The notes below the pieces were generated by a model. That model was given only the letters and a program-made list of their open reading frames with translations. It made no database searches and had not been told where the DNA came from. A program made the translations under genes and the position numbers. From Micromonospora sediminicola (GTDB lineage: Bacteria > Actinomycetota > Actinomycetes > Mycobacteriales > Micromonosporaceae): DNA of 64,000 nt. The stretch covers positions 2,866,501 to 2,930,500 of the forward strand of contig NZ_FLRH01000003.1 of NCBI RefSeq assembly GCF_900089585.1. Reading direction: 5' to 3'. Every line of letters starts with the position of its first letter. The stretch's first letter is position 1. Below are positions 34,961 through 43,620 of the stretch, in pieces.

Positions 34961-36604
34961 TCACGCGAGGCGAAAGGTCGCGAGGGCTGTCTGCTGGACT
35001 GAGCGGGTCCGGATCCACCGGCTGTCCTGGGTGATCCAGGACAGGCTGTAGGCGCGGGATCGGCCGTCGTTGATCAGCAGTCGGCGGACGTGCAACCGCT
35101 CGCCGTTGGGCTGGTCGCAGGTGTACTCCCATTCGGCGGCGCCACCCGGGCGGATGATCGGCCCGATGCTGATCCTCTGATAGCCGGTCAGTGCTCCGGT
35201 CTCGAGCAGGTCGCGCTCGGCAACGTCCCATCGCTTCGACGGTACGGCGGAGGCCCTGACAGTGGGGTCGACGGCGATGGCGTCTGTCCGGGCGGGATCG
35301 CGGAGGCAGATCGTCGTGCCCTCGGTGTGTCGGGTCCACCGCTCGGGGACCGCGATCAGGAATCCTGCCGGGTCCTGGTGCCACGCCCACCCACTCGGTG
35401 GGGCGTGCGGTGGCGGTTCGGTGGGCTCCCGCAGCGGTTCGGCCTCGCCGGCGGCGTCGTTCAGGCACAGGTGGCCGGGCCGCGCCGGCGCGGTCGTCAC
35501 CACCGCGTCGGCGGCCGGGCCGTCGAGTCCGCCCGCCGGTGTGCCGTCCTGGGCGCGCACGGCGCCGACCACCGCGCCGGCTGCCGTGACGACGACGGTC
35601 CCGACTCCCAGCAGGCCCAACACGGCGCCCGCGAACGCCCAGCCGGTCGTCCGGTCGCGGGTGGTCGACGTCGTGACCGCGAGGGCCGTGGTGTCGATCG
35701 TGTCCTGGGGGACCGGGTCGGTCGCGGCGGCGGCTCGGCGCCACCGACGCGGCCGGGCGGACGGACGCGCGGGCACGGGGTGAACGGGCGAGGTGGAAGC
35801 CAGCACCTGTTCGAGTCGATCACACGCTTCCTGAGTGGACAGTCGCTGGCGGGGATTGCGCTGCAGGAGACCGAGGATCGAGGGCTCGAGCGGCGGAACG
35901 GTCATCCGGTCCGGTGCCTCGGTGGCCAGGGCGGCGAGCGTGGCCAGGGCGGTGGGCCGGGTCCACGGCAGCCGGCCCTCGGCGGCCAGGTAGAGGGTCA
36001 CGCCGAGGGCCCACAGGTCGGCGGCCGGGGTGGACCTCCCGTCCCGGGTGCGCTCCGGAGCGACGTACTGGAGTTTCGACAGGGTCGCCGCGGTGACGGC
36101 CGCCGGGGCGCGGCTGTCGAGGATAGACAGGCCGAATCCGCCGAGTATCACCCGGCCGTCGTCGGCGAGGAGCACATTCCGTGGGCAGATCTCCCGGTGC
36201 AGCACCCCTGATGCGTGGGCGGCGCCGAGAGCCGCGAGCAGGTGCAGACCGACCCGGGTGACCTCGGCCGGAGCCAGCGGACCGCCGGCGGCGACCACCT
36301 CGGCGAGGGAGCGGGAGGGTACGTGTTCCATGACGAGCCAGAGGCACCCGTCGGCGCTCACCACGTCCCACATCCCGGCCACACCCGGATGGTCCAGACT
36401 CGCCAGGGCGCGTACCTCCCTGAGCGTCGCGTCGCGCAGGCGCGACCGCTCCGCGTCGCTCACCCAACCTGGTAGGGCGATCTGCTTGAGTGCGACGTGC
36501 CGGTCGAGCACCTCGTCGCGCGCCAACCAGACCCGCCACGGGGTCGCCGTGTCACCGATCGGCACGAGCCGGCGGTACCGGCCGGCGAGCAGCTCGTCAT
36601 CCAC
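34961..36604 (-). CDS. Membrane-bound Ser/Thr kinase homologue, probable pseudokinase
   Basis: This 547-residue protein has a Hanks-type kinase domain (about 5-275), one membrane helix (about 322-348) and an extracytoplasmic C-terminal domain (about 350-547) of unknown fold. The ATP lysine K40 (VALK), the helix C glutamate E63, the APE motif and DLWALG are present. However, the catalytic HRD is HRE (136-138), the DFG is GFG (156-158), and the glycine-rich loop is degraded. Phosphotransfer is therefore unlikely, and a scaffold or sensor role is inferred. The reading frame is intact, so it is a pseudokinase and not a dead gene. It lies downstream of rskA/sigK on the same strand, 78 bases after rskA. 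Confidence 0.85.
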   Translation of the reverse strand: MDDELLAGRYRRLVPIGDTATPWRVWLARDEVLDRHVALKQIALPGWVSDAERSRLRDATLREVRALASLDHPGVAGMWDVVSADGCLWLVMEHVPSRSLAEVVAAGGPLAPAEVTRVGLHLLAALGAAHASGVLHREICPRNVLLADDGRVILGGFGLSILDSRAPAAVTAATLSKLQYVAPERTRDGRSTPAADLWALGVTLYLAAEGRLPWTRPTALATLAALATEAPDRMTVPPLEPSILGLLQRNPRQRLSTQEACDRLEQVLASTSPVHPVPARPSARPRRWRRAAAATDPVPQDTIDTTALAVTTSTTRDRTTGWAFAGAVLGLLGVGTVVVTAAGAVVGAVRAQDGTPAGGLDGPAADAVVTTAPARPGHLCLNDAAGEAEPLREPTEPPPHAPPSGWAWHQDPAGFLIAVPERWTRHTEGTTICLRDPARTDAIAVDPTVRASAVPSKRWDVAERDLLETGALTGYQRISIGPIIRPGGAAEWEYTCDQPNGERLHVRRLLINDGRSRAYSLSWITQDSRWIRTRSVQQTALATFRLA

Positions 36605-36682
36605 GCTGGTGATTCGAAGCGGCTCCCGGCCCGGATGGGAACGGGCGACAAGAAAACTGCCCGCGGCCCGGCGCCCCCGGGC

Positions 36683-37402
36683 TCAGCCGAGTTCGACCGT
36701 ACCGACGAACTGCGTGGGGGCGTCGGAGCCGCCTCGGGGCTCGTTGGACACGCCGAACGTGCCCGCACCGGCGACCGGACCGATGACCGTGGTCGACGCC
36801 CTCGCTCCCTCGGCGAGTCGTCCCACCTTACGAGGCTCGCCACCCCGGATGAGCCACAGCTCGTAGATCCTTCCGCGGCCGGGCTCGGGCAGGTCGCGCA
36901 GCAGCACCACACCACGGTCGCGCTCGCGCGAGACCACCACGGTGGCGGCACCGCCGGGCTGCAGCGACCGCTCGAACACCCGGGCGTCCGGAGCGTCCAG
37001 GACGGCGGCGATGCGCCGGGCCTCGTCGGCGCTCGCCCGCTCGTCGCTGATCCGTCCGTTGCTCACGGTCCAGGTGACCGCGCTCGCGCCGCCGGCCACG
37101 AGTACGGCCGCGGCGGCGGCCACGGTGAGCCGTCGCCACGTTCCTGCCCGCCGTCCGGCGCCTCTGGCGTCGGTCCTCAACTGCGGGGTGCGCGCCACCT
37201 GGGCCAGGGTCCGCTCCCGCAGCCCCGGTGGTGTGGCCACGACGTTCTCGTCGGCGAGCCGCGCCGCCGTCTGCCGAAGCTCGGCCACCTCGGTGCGGCA
37301 CGGCTCGCACTCGGCCACGTGCCGCTCGAACGCCGCCCGCTCGACGTCGTCAACCGCGTCGAGAGCGTACGCGCCGGCGAGGGTGTGGATGTCGCCGCTC
37401 AT
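36683..37402 (-). CDS. rskA: RskA-type anti-sigma factor
   Basis: This 239-residue protein has an N-terminal zinc anti-sigma domain (HTLAGAYALDAVDDVE, then HVAECEPCRTEV giving HxxxCxxC), one membrane helix (about 92-108) and an extracytoplasmic RskA C-terminal domain (IYELWLIRGGEPRKVGRL, TFGVSNEPRGGS). It should hold SigK at the membrane until regulated proteolysis. The ATG overlaps the sigma factor stop as ATGA, so the two are made in a fixed ratio. Confidence 0.9.
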   Translation of the reverse strand: MSGDIHTLAGAYALDAVDDVERAAFERHVAECEPCRTEVAELRQTAARLADENVVATPPGLRERTLAQVARTPQLRTDARGAGRRAGTWRRLTVAAAAAVLVAGGASAVTWTVSNGRISDERASADEARRIAAVLDAPDARVFERSLQPGGAATVVVSRERDRGVVLLRDLPEPGRGRIYELWLIRGGEPRKVGRLAEGARASTTVIGPVAGAGTFGVSNEPRGGSDAPTQFVGTVELG

Positions 37403-38016
37403 GCCCGCCCCTCGATCTCGACGCCGAGGCAGTCGCGCATCCGGATCAGCCCGTCGCGCATCCGCGTCTTCACCGTCGGTAGCGGTGTGCGGAGCTTCTC
37501 GGCGACCTCACGGTAGGTGTGGCCCCCGTAGTAGGCCAGGGTCACCGCCTCCCGCTGGACCGGTGTCAGCCGGCCCAGACACCGGCGGACCTGTTCCCGC
37601 TCCAGCCGCGCGGTGACGTCCTCGACCACCTCGTCGTAGGGAACGTGCGCTTCGGACGCGGCGACCTGCGACGTCCGTCTGGTGTGCGCCTGTTCCGAGC
37701 GCACCCGGTCCACGACCCGGCGGTGCGCCATGGTCAGGATCCAACCGACAGCCGAGCCGCGACCGGCGTCGAAGCGGCCGGCGGTGCGCCACACCTCCAC
37801 CATCACCTCCTGCGTCACCTCCTCCGCCTGCGCCGCGTCGCGAACGACCCGGCGGGCCAGCCCGAGAACCCGACCCACCACGATGTCGTACAGCGACGCG
37901 AACGCCGTCTCGTCGCCACGCGTCACGCGCGCCAGCAACTCCTCGGCGGTCGGCGGCGTCGCGGTGTCGGGCGGTACCGGCCGGACCCGCCGCGCCTGTT
38001 CCGGGTCACCGCTCAT
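37399..38016 (-). CDS. sigK: ECF sigma factor, SigK type
   Basis: This 205-residue protein has ECF region 2 (ETAFASLYDIVVGRVLGLARRV, QEVMVEVWRTAGRFD) and region 4 (REAVTLAYYGGHTYREVAEKL, PTVKTRMRDGLIRMRDCL). ATG 38016 is preferred over ATG 38037 because GGAAGGA lies about 10 bases upstream of the former and nothing lies upstream of the latter. In mycobacteria SigK with RskA controls secreted envelope antigens. Here a sortase and a surface protein sit immediately upstream on the same strand and are likely targets. Confidence 0.9.
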   Translation of the reverse strand: MSGDPEQARRVRPVPPDTATPPTAEELLARVTRGDETAFASLYDIVVGRVLGLARRVVRDAAQAEEVTQEVMVEVWRTAGRFDAGRGSAVGWILTMAHRRVVDRVRSEQAHTRRTSQVAASEAHVPYDEVVEDVTARLEREQVRRCLGRLTPVQREAVTLAYYGGHTYREVAEKLRTPLPTVKTRMRDGLIRMRDCLGVEIEGRA

Positions 38017-38076
38017 TCTCGGCAGGTCCTTCCGCATGCGGGACGATGGGTGTGCCGCCTACATGTACCCGACGTG

Positions 38077-38766
38077 CTAGGCGGGATGGGCATGGGCGAG
38101 GCGCGCGTAGACGATGACATTGTCGCGGTAGTGCTGCGTGTTGTCGTCGAACTCGCCGCCGCAGGTGATCAGGCGCAGTGCCGCGTGGTCGACGGCCCCG
38201 TACACCTCGTCGGTGGGGAAGCGGTCCTTGGGATACTGCGCCACCCTGGTCACGGTGAACATCGCGCTGCTGCCGTCCTGCCGGTCGACCGTGATCCCGG
38301 CACCGACGGCCAGCCTGCCCAGACCGAAGAACGTTCCGCGGTGGCCCTTCCAGTCGATGTGGCCGGCCAACACGGCCGGGCCGAGCGCGCCGGGCGTCGG
38401 CGCCCTGGTGAACCACCCGACGTCGGCGGGGCTGTCCGGAACCTGCATCGCCCCGTCCGCCTGCAGGCCGAGGGCGACGACCGCGGCGGTGGCCCGCAGC
38501 GACGGGATCGACACCCGCCTCGGCGGCGACGAGGACATCAGCGGGCCCGAGGTCAACTCGCCCGGCCTGGTTGCTGGGCCGGCCGCCGGTTCCGCGGCCG
38601 GCGCCGCAGCCGAGACGTCAGGTCGGGGCGGTTCTCCGCCCGGTTCGGCGACGGCGAACCCGATGGTCACGGCCGCCGTCAGGATGAGGATGCCGGCCAC
38701 CGCCAGGAGCGTGGCGCGCTCCCGACGGCGGCCGGCCGGCACTCGCGCGTCGCCGGTGTCCGTCAC
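38077..38766 (-). CDS. Class F sortase
   Basis: This 229-residue protein has an N-terminal membrane anchor (about 15-38), an Ala/Pro-rich linker and a sortase barrel. The catalytic histidine is in VLAGHIDWKG and the cysteine in LRLITCGGEFD, with a following arginine in HYRDNVIVYAR. That spacing and short length are typical of class F sortases of actinobacteria. GTG 38766 is 13 bases after the stop of the surface-protein gene, so they form an operon. It would transfer that protein to the cell wall or another acceptor. Confidence 0.88.
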   Translation of the reverse strand: MTDTGDARVPAGRRRERATLLAVAGILILTAAVTIGFAVAEPGGEPPRPDVSAAAPAAEPAAGPATRPGELTSGPLMSSSPPRRVSIPSLRATAAVVALGLQADGAMQVPDSPADVGWFTRAPTPGALGPAVLAGHIDWKGHRGTFFGLGRLAVGAGITVDRQDGSSAMFTVTRVAQYPKDRFPTDEVYGAVDHAALRLITCGGEFDDNTQHYRDNVIVYARLAHAHPA

Positions 38767-38779
38767 GACCGCCTCCGGT

Positions 38780-39565
38780 TCAGCGCCCGTCGGCGAGTCG
38801 GCGGCGGGCGACCACCGCACCGGCGGCGCCGAGCAGCGCGAGAGCACCCACCGACCACATGACCGGCGCGCCGCCGGAGGTGCTGCCGTCGCCGGTGGCG
38901 ACACCCCCTGCGGGTACGGAGCCGGCCGCCGCGCCGCTGACCATGCCGCACGTCGCGGGGTCGGTGGCCTCGGCGGGGATGCCGTTGACGCCGACGGACT
39001 TCGCGAACGTCGACTCCCCGAGCGCCTCCATGTCGTACGCGCCGTTCTTGTTGGCGTCGATGCCGTGCTGCACGAGATGCAGGTCCTTCAGGTGTTCGAT
39101 GGTGCCGGCGGGCAGCTCGGCGGCGGGGATGGTGCGCTCGTAGCTGAGGTTGCCCCGCGCGTCGGCCTTCGGCATCCGGTCCACCGCCAGGCCGCTGGCC
39201 CTGGTGGTGTCCCCGGTGGTGGTCAGCGAGATGAAGATGTCGCCGTACATCTTCAGGCCCTCCTCGGTGCTGACGTAGCCGTTGCCGTCGGCGTCGGCGG
39301 ACTTGTCCGGACAGTGGAAGTCCATGCCGTTGACCGCGCCGTGCACGTGCTGGGCGTGCGGCGAGTTCGGCGTCATGCCCGTCGACCGGATCATGACTTG
39401 CAGGTCGCCTCCGTCCGTCGCGGTCAACGTCGCGGTCCCGGTCGCGCCGGTCTCGTTGAGATCCTGCAACCGGACCTGCACGCTCTCGTCAGCGTGCGCG
39501 ACGCCCGGAACCGAGAGAGCCAGCGCGGCCACGGGCAGGGCGAGCAGGGCTCGGGAAAGTCTCAC
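38780..39565 (-). CDS. CHRD-like cell-surface protein, probable sortase substrate
   Basis: This 261-residue protein has a signal peptide (ALALSVPGVAHA), a CHRD-like beta domain (VRLQDLNETGATGTATLTAT, HAQHVHG), an EF-hand-like acidic loop DADGNGYVSTEEG, and a C-terminal membrane helix followed by RRR. Before the helix lies VPAGGVATGDGSTSGG (from about 217), which could be the sorting signal recognised by the adjacent class F sortase in place of LPXTG. GTG 39565 has GGAGA about 8 bases upstream. It is the first gene of the operon. Confidence 0.8.
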   Translation of the reverse strand: MRLSRALLALPVAALALSVPGVAHADESVQVRLQDLNETGATGTATLTATDGGDLQVMIRSTGMTPNSPHAQHVHGAVNGMDFHCPDKSADADGNGYVSTEEGLKMYGDIFISLTTTGDTTRASGLAVDRMPKADARGNLSYERTIPAAELPAGTIEHLKDLHLVQHGIDANKNGAYDMEALGESTFAKSVGVNGIPAEATDPATCGMVSGAAAGSVPAGGVATGDGSTSGGAPVMWSVGALALLGAAGAVVARRRLADGR

Positions 39566-39794
39566 AACAGGTCTCCGTCTCCGCCTGGTCACGGCGCTGG
39601 TGTCGTTGCTGTCGAGAGGGATTCGTCGCCCACCGCCCGCCGGACTGGTGCCGGCTCGCACATTTCTCGACCGGCGCCCGGGCCACCCCGCCTGTCGCGG
39701 TGGCACCGTGCCGTCTGCTGCTTCGGCAACGTCGACGTCAGGGCGAGCGCCCGGACAGGCCGATCGATCGGAGGAGACGTGGACGATCGGGTGC

Positions 39795-40090
39795 GATCAC
39801 TGGCCCTCGGCGCGCCTGTGCGGCGTTCATCGCCGTACCTGTTCTCGGCCGTTGCTCGGCAAGGGCGAACAGACCCGCCGCTACGACACGGTGATCACCC
39901 CATCCGGCTACGCCTTCGTCGTCTGGGCGCCGATCTTCGCCGGGTGCGCCCTGTCGACCGTAGGTCAGTGCCTGCCCGAAGGTCGAAGCCATCCCGTCAG
40001 CCGCCGCAGCGGATGGCCCCTGGCCGGTGCCTACGCGGTGAGCACCGCCTGGTCGCTCGCCGCGCAGAGTGATCGGCGCGCTGGCACCGC
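39795..40090 (+). pseudogene. TspO/MBR-like protein remnant
   Basis: The plus strand encodes TVITPSGYAFVVWAPIFAGC, then SGWPLAGAYAVSTAWSLAAQ, the core of actinobacterial tryptophan-rich sensory (TspO) relatives, in one frame from about 39864. A piece of the preceding helix (AAFIAVPVLG) is in another frame, and no start codon or ribosome site serves it. The frame then loses similarity near 40090, where the neighbouring gene ends. Only about half of the expected length remains. Confidence 0.5.
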
Positions 40091-40093
40091 CGG

Positions 40094-40897
40094 TCATGCT
40101 CGTCGATTCGACGGATCGACCACTCCGTGTCGCTGGAGCGCCCGACGCACCAGTCCGAGGCCGGAGAGCCCGGGCAGTCTCTCGATCCGGTCGTCGAGCT
40201 GCCGGATCTCCTGCCAACCGGCCTCATCAGCGAGCAGATACCGCATCAGGTGTGCGGTCTCGACCCGAGGCATCCCCGCCGCGCCGGCCGGTGCCCAGAA
40301 GTGACGCAGCGCGAAGCGGGTCAGGCGCCGGACGCGCACCGAGCGGGCCAGCCGATCGCAGGCCCGGCCGGCGTAGTAGGCGGCATGCCGCACCTCCTGA
40401 CTCGTCACCCGATGCAGGACGTCGGTCAGGACGGGGTGCTCCTCCCGTAGGACGAGCCGGTGATAGCAGCTGTGGGTCATCCACTCGTTGATCGCGCCCC
40501 ACGTCATCCGGATGGCGGCGGCGTCGTCACCGCTGACGCCGTAGCGCAGAGCCCACCAGGCCGGCCCGCGGCGACCACTTCGACCGACCCCCCACGGCGC
40601 CGCCGTCACAGGCGGCGTGCCGGTCGGGACATCGTGTGCGGTGAGCACCCTGACCAGCACCTTTCGATGCCAGTCCTTCTCGTAGATGCACCTGGTCAGG
40701 ACGGCTGTGTCGGTCTGTTCGACTTGCGCCGGCGCGACCAGCAGGTCGAGCGGGTGGCAGATGTCACACAGGTAGCGCAGGCAGCGTAGCGCCCCGGGCG
40801 ACAGAGGCCAGCGTCGGAAGACGTCGTAGTCCACGCCGTCGTCGGGGTGGACAGCCGCGCGGGTGTAGGGACCGGACTCGAAGGCCATGAACTGCAT
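40094..40897 (-). CDS. Ferritin-like diiron protein of unknown function
   Basis: This 267-residue, mostly helical protein has MAFESGPYTRAAVHPDDGVDYDVFRRWPL at its start, a family-like signature. Candidate diiron ligands are the acids and histidines in CIYEKDWHRKV, TWGAINEWMTH and SQEVRHAAYY, spaced as in ferritin-like or acyl-ACP-desaturase-like helical bundles. ATG 40897 is used; ATG 40888 is equally possible, and neither has a ribosome site. It could oxidise a lipid or small molecule, but the substrate is unknown. It stands alone. Confidence 0.65.
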   Translation of the reverse strand: MQFMAFESGPYTRAAVHPDDGVDYDVFRRWPLSPGALRCLRYLCDICHPLDLLVAPAQVEQTDTAVLTRCIYEKDWHRKVLVRVLTAHDVPTGTPPVTAAPWGVGRSGRRGPAWWALRYGVSGDDAAAIRMTWGAINEWMTHSCYHRLVLREEHPVLTDVLHRVTSQEVRHAAYYAGRACDRLARSVRVRRLTRFALRHFWAPAGAAGMPRVETAHLMRYLLADEAGWQEIRQLDDRIERLPGLSGLGLVRRALQRHGVVDPSNRRA

Positions 40898-41196
40898 TCG
40901 GAGGCGGCTGCTTGACGGATGGGTCGGTCGGCCACCCGGCACGGGCGCGGCGCCGTCTCCCGTAGTCCCGACCGACCGACCGCACGCCGAGCGCCGCCGC
41001 CGAGGGTGTCGGGCCGGCGTCGGCGTGGCATTCGCGGCGACCTGTCCTCGACGGCGAAACGATCACGGCGTTCGCCCGTGCCCATACCGTTGACGATGCT
41101 CGGCGCGTGGTTGGTCGTCCCGTGGCGCAGACTCGTGCGCGGAGGGACGGATCGCGCCGGGTTCCGGTGCCGGCCCTGGTCCATTACGGTCGACTG

Positions 41197-41511
41197 ATGG
41201 TGCACGTGCCGTCGCTGCCAGAGACCGACCGTGTCGTCCTTGCCGAGGTGCTCGGTGTGGCGGGCCGGTACGGCACCGGGCGGGATCGCGACGCGTCGCG
41301 GCGGGAGGCCCTGTCGCAGGTCCGCGCGGTGTGCGTGGATCCGTGGCTGTTGGGGGTGGCGGCGGGAACGGTTGCAGTCGGCATTCCGTCGGGATGCGCG
41401 GAACCAACCGTGGAGCTGCTGCGGAACGCCGGGGCGGACATGGGTGTGGCCGCTGATCACGAGGCTGAGGTCCGGGCCCGCTCGGGGGAGTCGACGTATG
41501 ACATGACGTGA
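41197..41511 (+). CDS. Small soluble protein of unknown function
   Basis: This 104-residue protein is mainly helical: ETDRVVLAEVLGVAGRY, VRAVCVDPWLLGVAAGTVAVG, PTVELLRNAGADMGVAADHEAEVRA. ATG 41197 follows a TACGGT box closely and lacks a ribosome site, so it may be leaderless. Its C-terminal coding part and the hairpin after it are duplicated, in degraded form, at 2120-2380. No function is known, but the sequence looks like real protein. Confidence 0.6.
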   Translation: MVHVPSLPETDRVVLAEVLGVAGRYGTGRDRDASRREALSQVRAVCVDPWLLGVAAGTVAVGIPSGCAEPTVELLRNAGADMGVAADHEAEVRARSGESTYDMT

Positions 41512-41667
41512 CGTGACGCGAAGGCGGCGCCGGTCCGTCGCCCGGCGAGCCAGCCCCGCACCTGCGTGCGGCCCGGCGACCAGTACAAGGCGGGCCGAGG
41601 GGCGAGGTTTGGGCAGGTGCGACCCGGGAATCCAGGTGCGCTCCACGCCACGCTGCGGGGCCGGCGA
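41413..41667 (+). repeat. Diverged dispersed repeat, copy B
   Basis: This is the partner of the repeat at 2120-2380, in the same orientation. It starts inside the C-terminal codons of the 104-residue gene and runs through its stop to the hairpin at 41653-41689. Because this copy keeps an intact frame and a full hairpin, it is probably closer to the source. Confidence 0.6.
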
Positions 41668-41689
41668 CAAGATGCCACCGGCCCCGCAG
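41653..41689. terminator. Hairpin terminator downstream of the 104-residue gene
   Basis: CTGCGGGGCCGG (41653-41664) and CCGGCCCCGCAG (41678-41689) form a perfect 12-base-pair stem with a 13-base loop. It is about 140 bases after the stop codon. The right arm is lost in the repeat copy near 2380. Confidence 0.6.
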
Positions 41690-41794
41690 CATGGCTCGGG
41701 TGTGTGGTACCGCCGCCGCGAGGCCGTCGTCGTGTGGTGGGCCCCGATCCGGGTACCCGGCGGATCCGGCGGTCGTGCGAGGACGGGGGAGCGG

Positions 41795-42406
41795 GTGACG
41801 GAGCAGGAGCGGGCGCAGGCTCTGGTGACGGCGTTGACGACCGAGCACTTCGTGCTGCAGACGTCACGTTCGGCAACGGTCGCGGAGTCCGTGGGTCGCG
41901 CCACCGTGTTCCTGTCGACGCTGTCAGCCGGGCTGATCGGGCTCGGCTTCGTCGCCGGCAAGGGCACGGTCGCCGCGGCGTACCTGGCCGCCGTGATGCC
42001 CACGCTGTTGGTCGTGGGGTGGCTGACCTTCGTACGCCTCACTCAGACCACCGTGGAGAACGCCGTGGACCTTCAGCGGATCCGTCGCATCCGCGCCTAT
42101 TACCACGAGCAGTTCGAGCCGGACGGCCAGTTCTTCGCCGACGCCGTCGCCCCGGGCGACAACGCACGCGTGGCATGGGCGGCGACCGGGGTGCCGCCGA
42201 GCCGGTTTGCGATGCTCTACACCGCAGCCGCCATGGTGGCAGCGATCAACTCTCTGCTCGCCGGCGCTGCCGCGGCGCTGCTGCTGGCTCTGGCCAGAAC
42301 CGTACTCGAGGCGGGCATCGCCGCGGGCGTCGTGATCGCTGTTCTCGCCTTCGCGGCGCAGATCCGCTTCCAGAGCCGAGTCATGTCCCGCCTACCGGAG
42401 CCGTGA
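41795..42406 (+). CDS. Membrane protein of unknown function, four helices
   Basis: This 203-residue protein has a soluble N-terminal helix (ERAQALVTALTTEHFVLQTSR), two helices (about 35-80), a soluble middle with RIRRIRAYYHEQFEPDGQFFAD, and two C-terminal helices (about 140-195). GGGGGA lies 4 bases before GTG 41795. The layout is common in actinobacterial proteins without assigned function. It ends before a strong bidirectional terminator. Confidence 0.75.
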   Translation: MTEQERAQALVTALTTEHFVLQTSRSATVAESVGRATVFLSTLSAGLIGLGFVAGKGTVAAAYLAAVMPTLLVVGWLTFVRLTQTTVENAVDLQRIRRIRAYYHEQFEPDGQFFADAVAPGDNARVAWAATGVPPSRFAMLYTAAAMVAAINSLLAGAAAALLLALARTVLEAGIAAGVVIAVLAFAAQIRFQSRVMSRLPEP

Positions 42407-42452
42407 TTTCAGAGATCCGGTCGGACACCGAGGTGCTGAAGCACCGAGCGCC

Positions 42453-42484
42453 CCTCGGGCCCGACCGGTCGGTCGGGCCCGAGG
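42453..42484. terminator. Bidirectional terminator between convergent genes
   Basis: CCTCGGGCCCGACC (42453-42466) and GGTCGGGCCCGAGG (42471-42484) form a perfect 14-base-pair stem with a 4-base loop, the strongest hairpin noticed in the window. It lies between stops at 42406 and 42494. Confidence 0.85.
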
Positions 42485-42493
42485 CGCGCTCGG

Positions 42494-43288
42494 TCAGCCG
42501 GTGACGGCGGTGAGTGCCGGTAGGTATCCGCCCGAGTAGCCGCTGGCCTTCGGGTGGTAGGACTCGACGACGGGCCAGGTCGTGCCGTTGATCCACGGGC
42601 TGCCGGCGCACACACCGTGTCCGGCGAAGCGGCCCCGCACGTCGGCGTAGGCGAAACCGGCTGCCGACGCACGGCCGGAGATGACGCCGGACATGGTGTC
42701 GGCGCCGCCGTTGAGCAGGCCACGCTTGTACTCGTTGATGCTGCCGAGACCGCAGGAGCCGAGTTCGAACAGGCGCGGGTAGCCGAGCACGACCACCCGG
42801 GCGCCGGGCGCGCGGTTGCGGATCGCCCGGTAGGTTTCGTCGAGGCGGCCGGGCAGCGTGTTGGTGATGTAGGACTTGGCGTTGTTGACGGCGGTGAGGC
42901 ATCCGCTGTCCGAGCCGAGGCGACAGGTGGTGACGACGTCGGCGAAGCCGGCGTCGTTGCCGCCGATCGAGAGCGTGACGAGGTCGGTGCCGGCGTTCAG
43001 CGCGCCGAGCTGGTTGTTCAGCACCTCGCGGGTGGTGGCGCCGGAGCAGGCGACGAACTGGAAGCTTGCCGGTGCGTGGCTGTTGGCCCACAACCTTGGG
43101 TACGCCTGTGGGCTGCGCCGGCACGAGCCGCTGCCGCTGTCGTAGTTGTTGGTGCCGACACCGGAGGAGTAGGAGTCGCCGAGCGCGGCGTAGTCCGTAC
43201 CGGCGGCGGAGGCGGGGGCGGCGAGACCGAGGCTGAGCAGCAGGGCGGTGGCGAGACTGCCGAGAAGCGCCAGGGGGCGACGGGTCAT
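42494..43288 (-). CDS. Secreted SGNH/GDSL lipase-esterase
   Basis: This 264-residue exported enzyme has a signal peptide ending PASA, block I DYAALGDSYSSGVGT with the nucleophile serine, block III TLSIGGNDAGF, and block V with the catalytic histidine in VVESYHPKASGYSGGYLP. Six cysteines suit an extracellular fold like Streptomyces lipases of this family. ATG 43288 has GGAGG 5 bases upstream. It likely hydrolyses lipid or acyl esters outside the cell. Confidence 0.92.
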   Translation of the reverse strand: MTRRPLALLGSLATALLLSLGLAAPASAAGTDYAALGDSYSSGVGTNNYDSGSGSCRRSPQAYPRLWANSHAPASFQFVACSGATTREVLNNQLGALNAGTDLVTLSIGGNDAGFADVVTTCRLGSDSGCLTAVNNAKSYITNTLPGRLDETYRAIRNRAPGARVVVLGYPRLFELGSCGLGSINEYKRGLLNGGADTMSGVISGRASAAGFAYADVRGRFAGHGVCAGSPWINGTTWPVVESYHPKASGYSGGYLPALTAVTG

Positions 43289-43620
43289 GCGGGACCTCCA
43301 GGGGGATGAGGGCCCACTTCGTAACACGTCGTCTACCGGTCAGTAACAATCGCCGGAGCCGATTCCATGACTGGCGCTTTTTGTCGTCGCCGGCCTTGCT
43401 GTGGATGGAATCTATCGAGAAGAATGGATGGGTTGGTGGTGCGGGGAGGGCGGGAGCGGCCGACCGCTTCCGCCGTCACCGATGCGCCTCACCTCAGCGG
43501 TTCGGCGGCAGCCGTTGTGGTCCGCGGCCCTCCGCTCGTGGTCGACGCCGCCTCGGTCCGATCGAGCAGGACATCCGATCGTGCGTAGGTGTCAGGTCGG
43601 AGGGCGGGGGCCGGCCGTCT
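43289..43620. other. Intergenic region, nothing recognised
   Basis: About 330 bases lie between the lipase start and the response-regulator stop. The first 90 bases upstream of the lipase are AT-richer and probably hold its promoter, but no clear boxes were identified. Confidence 0.4.
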
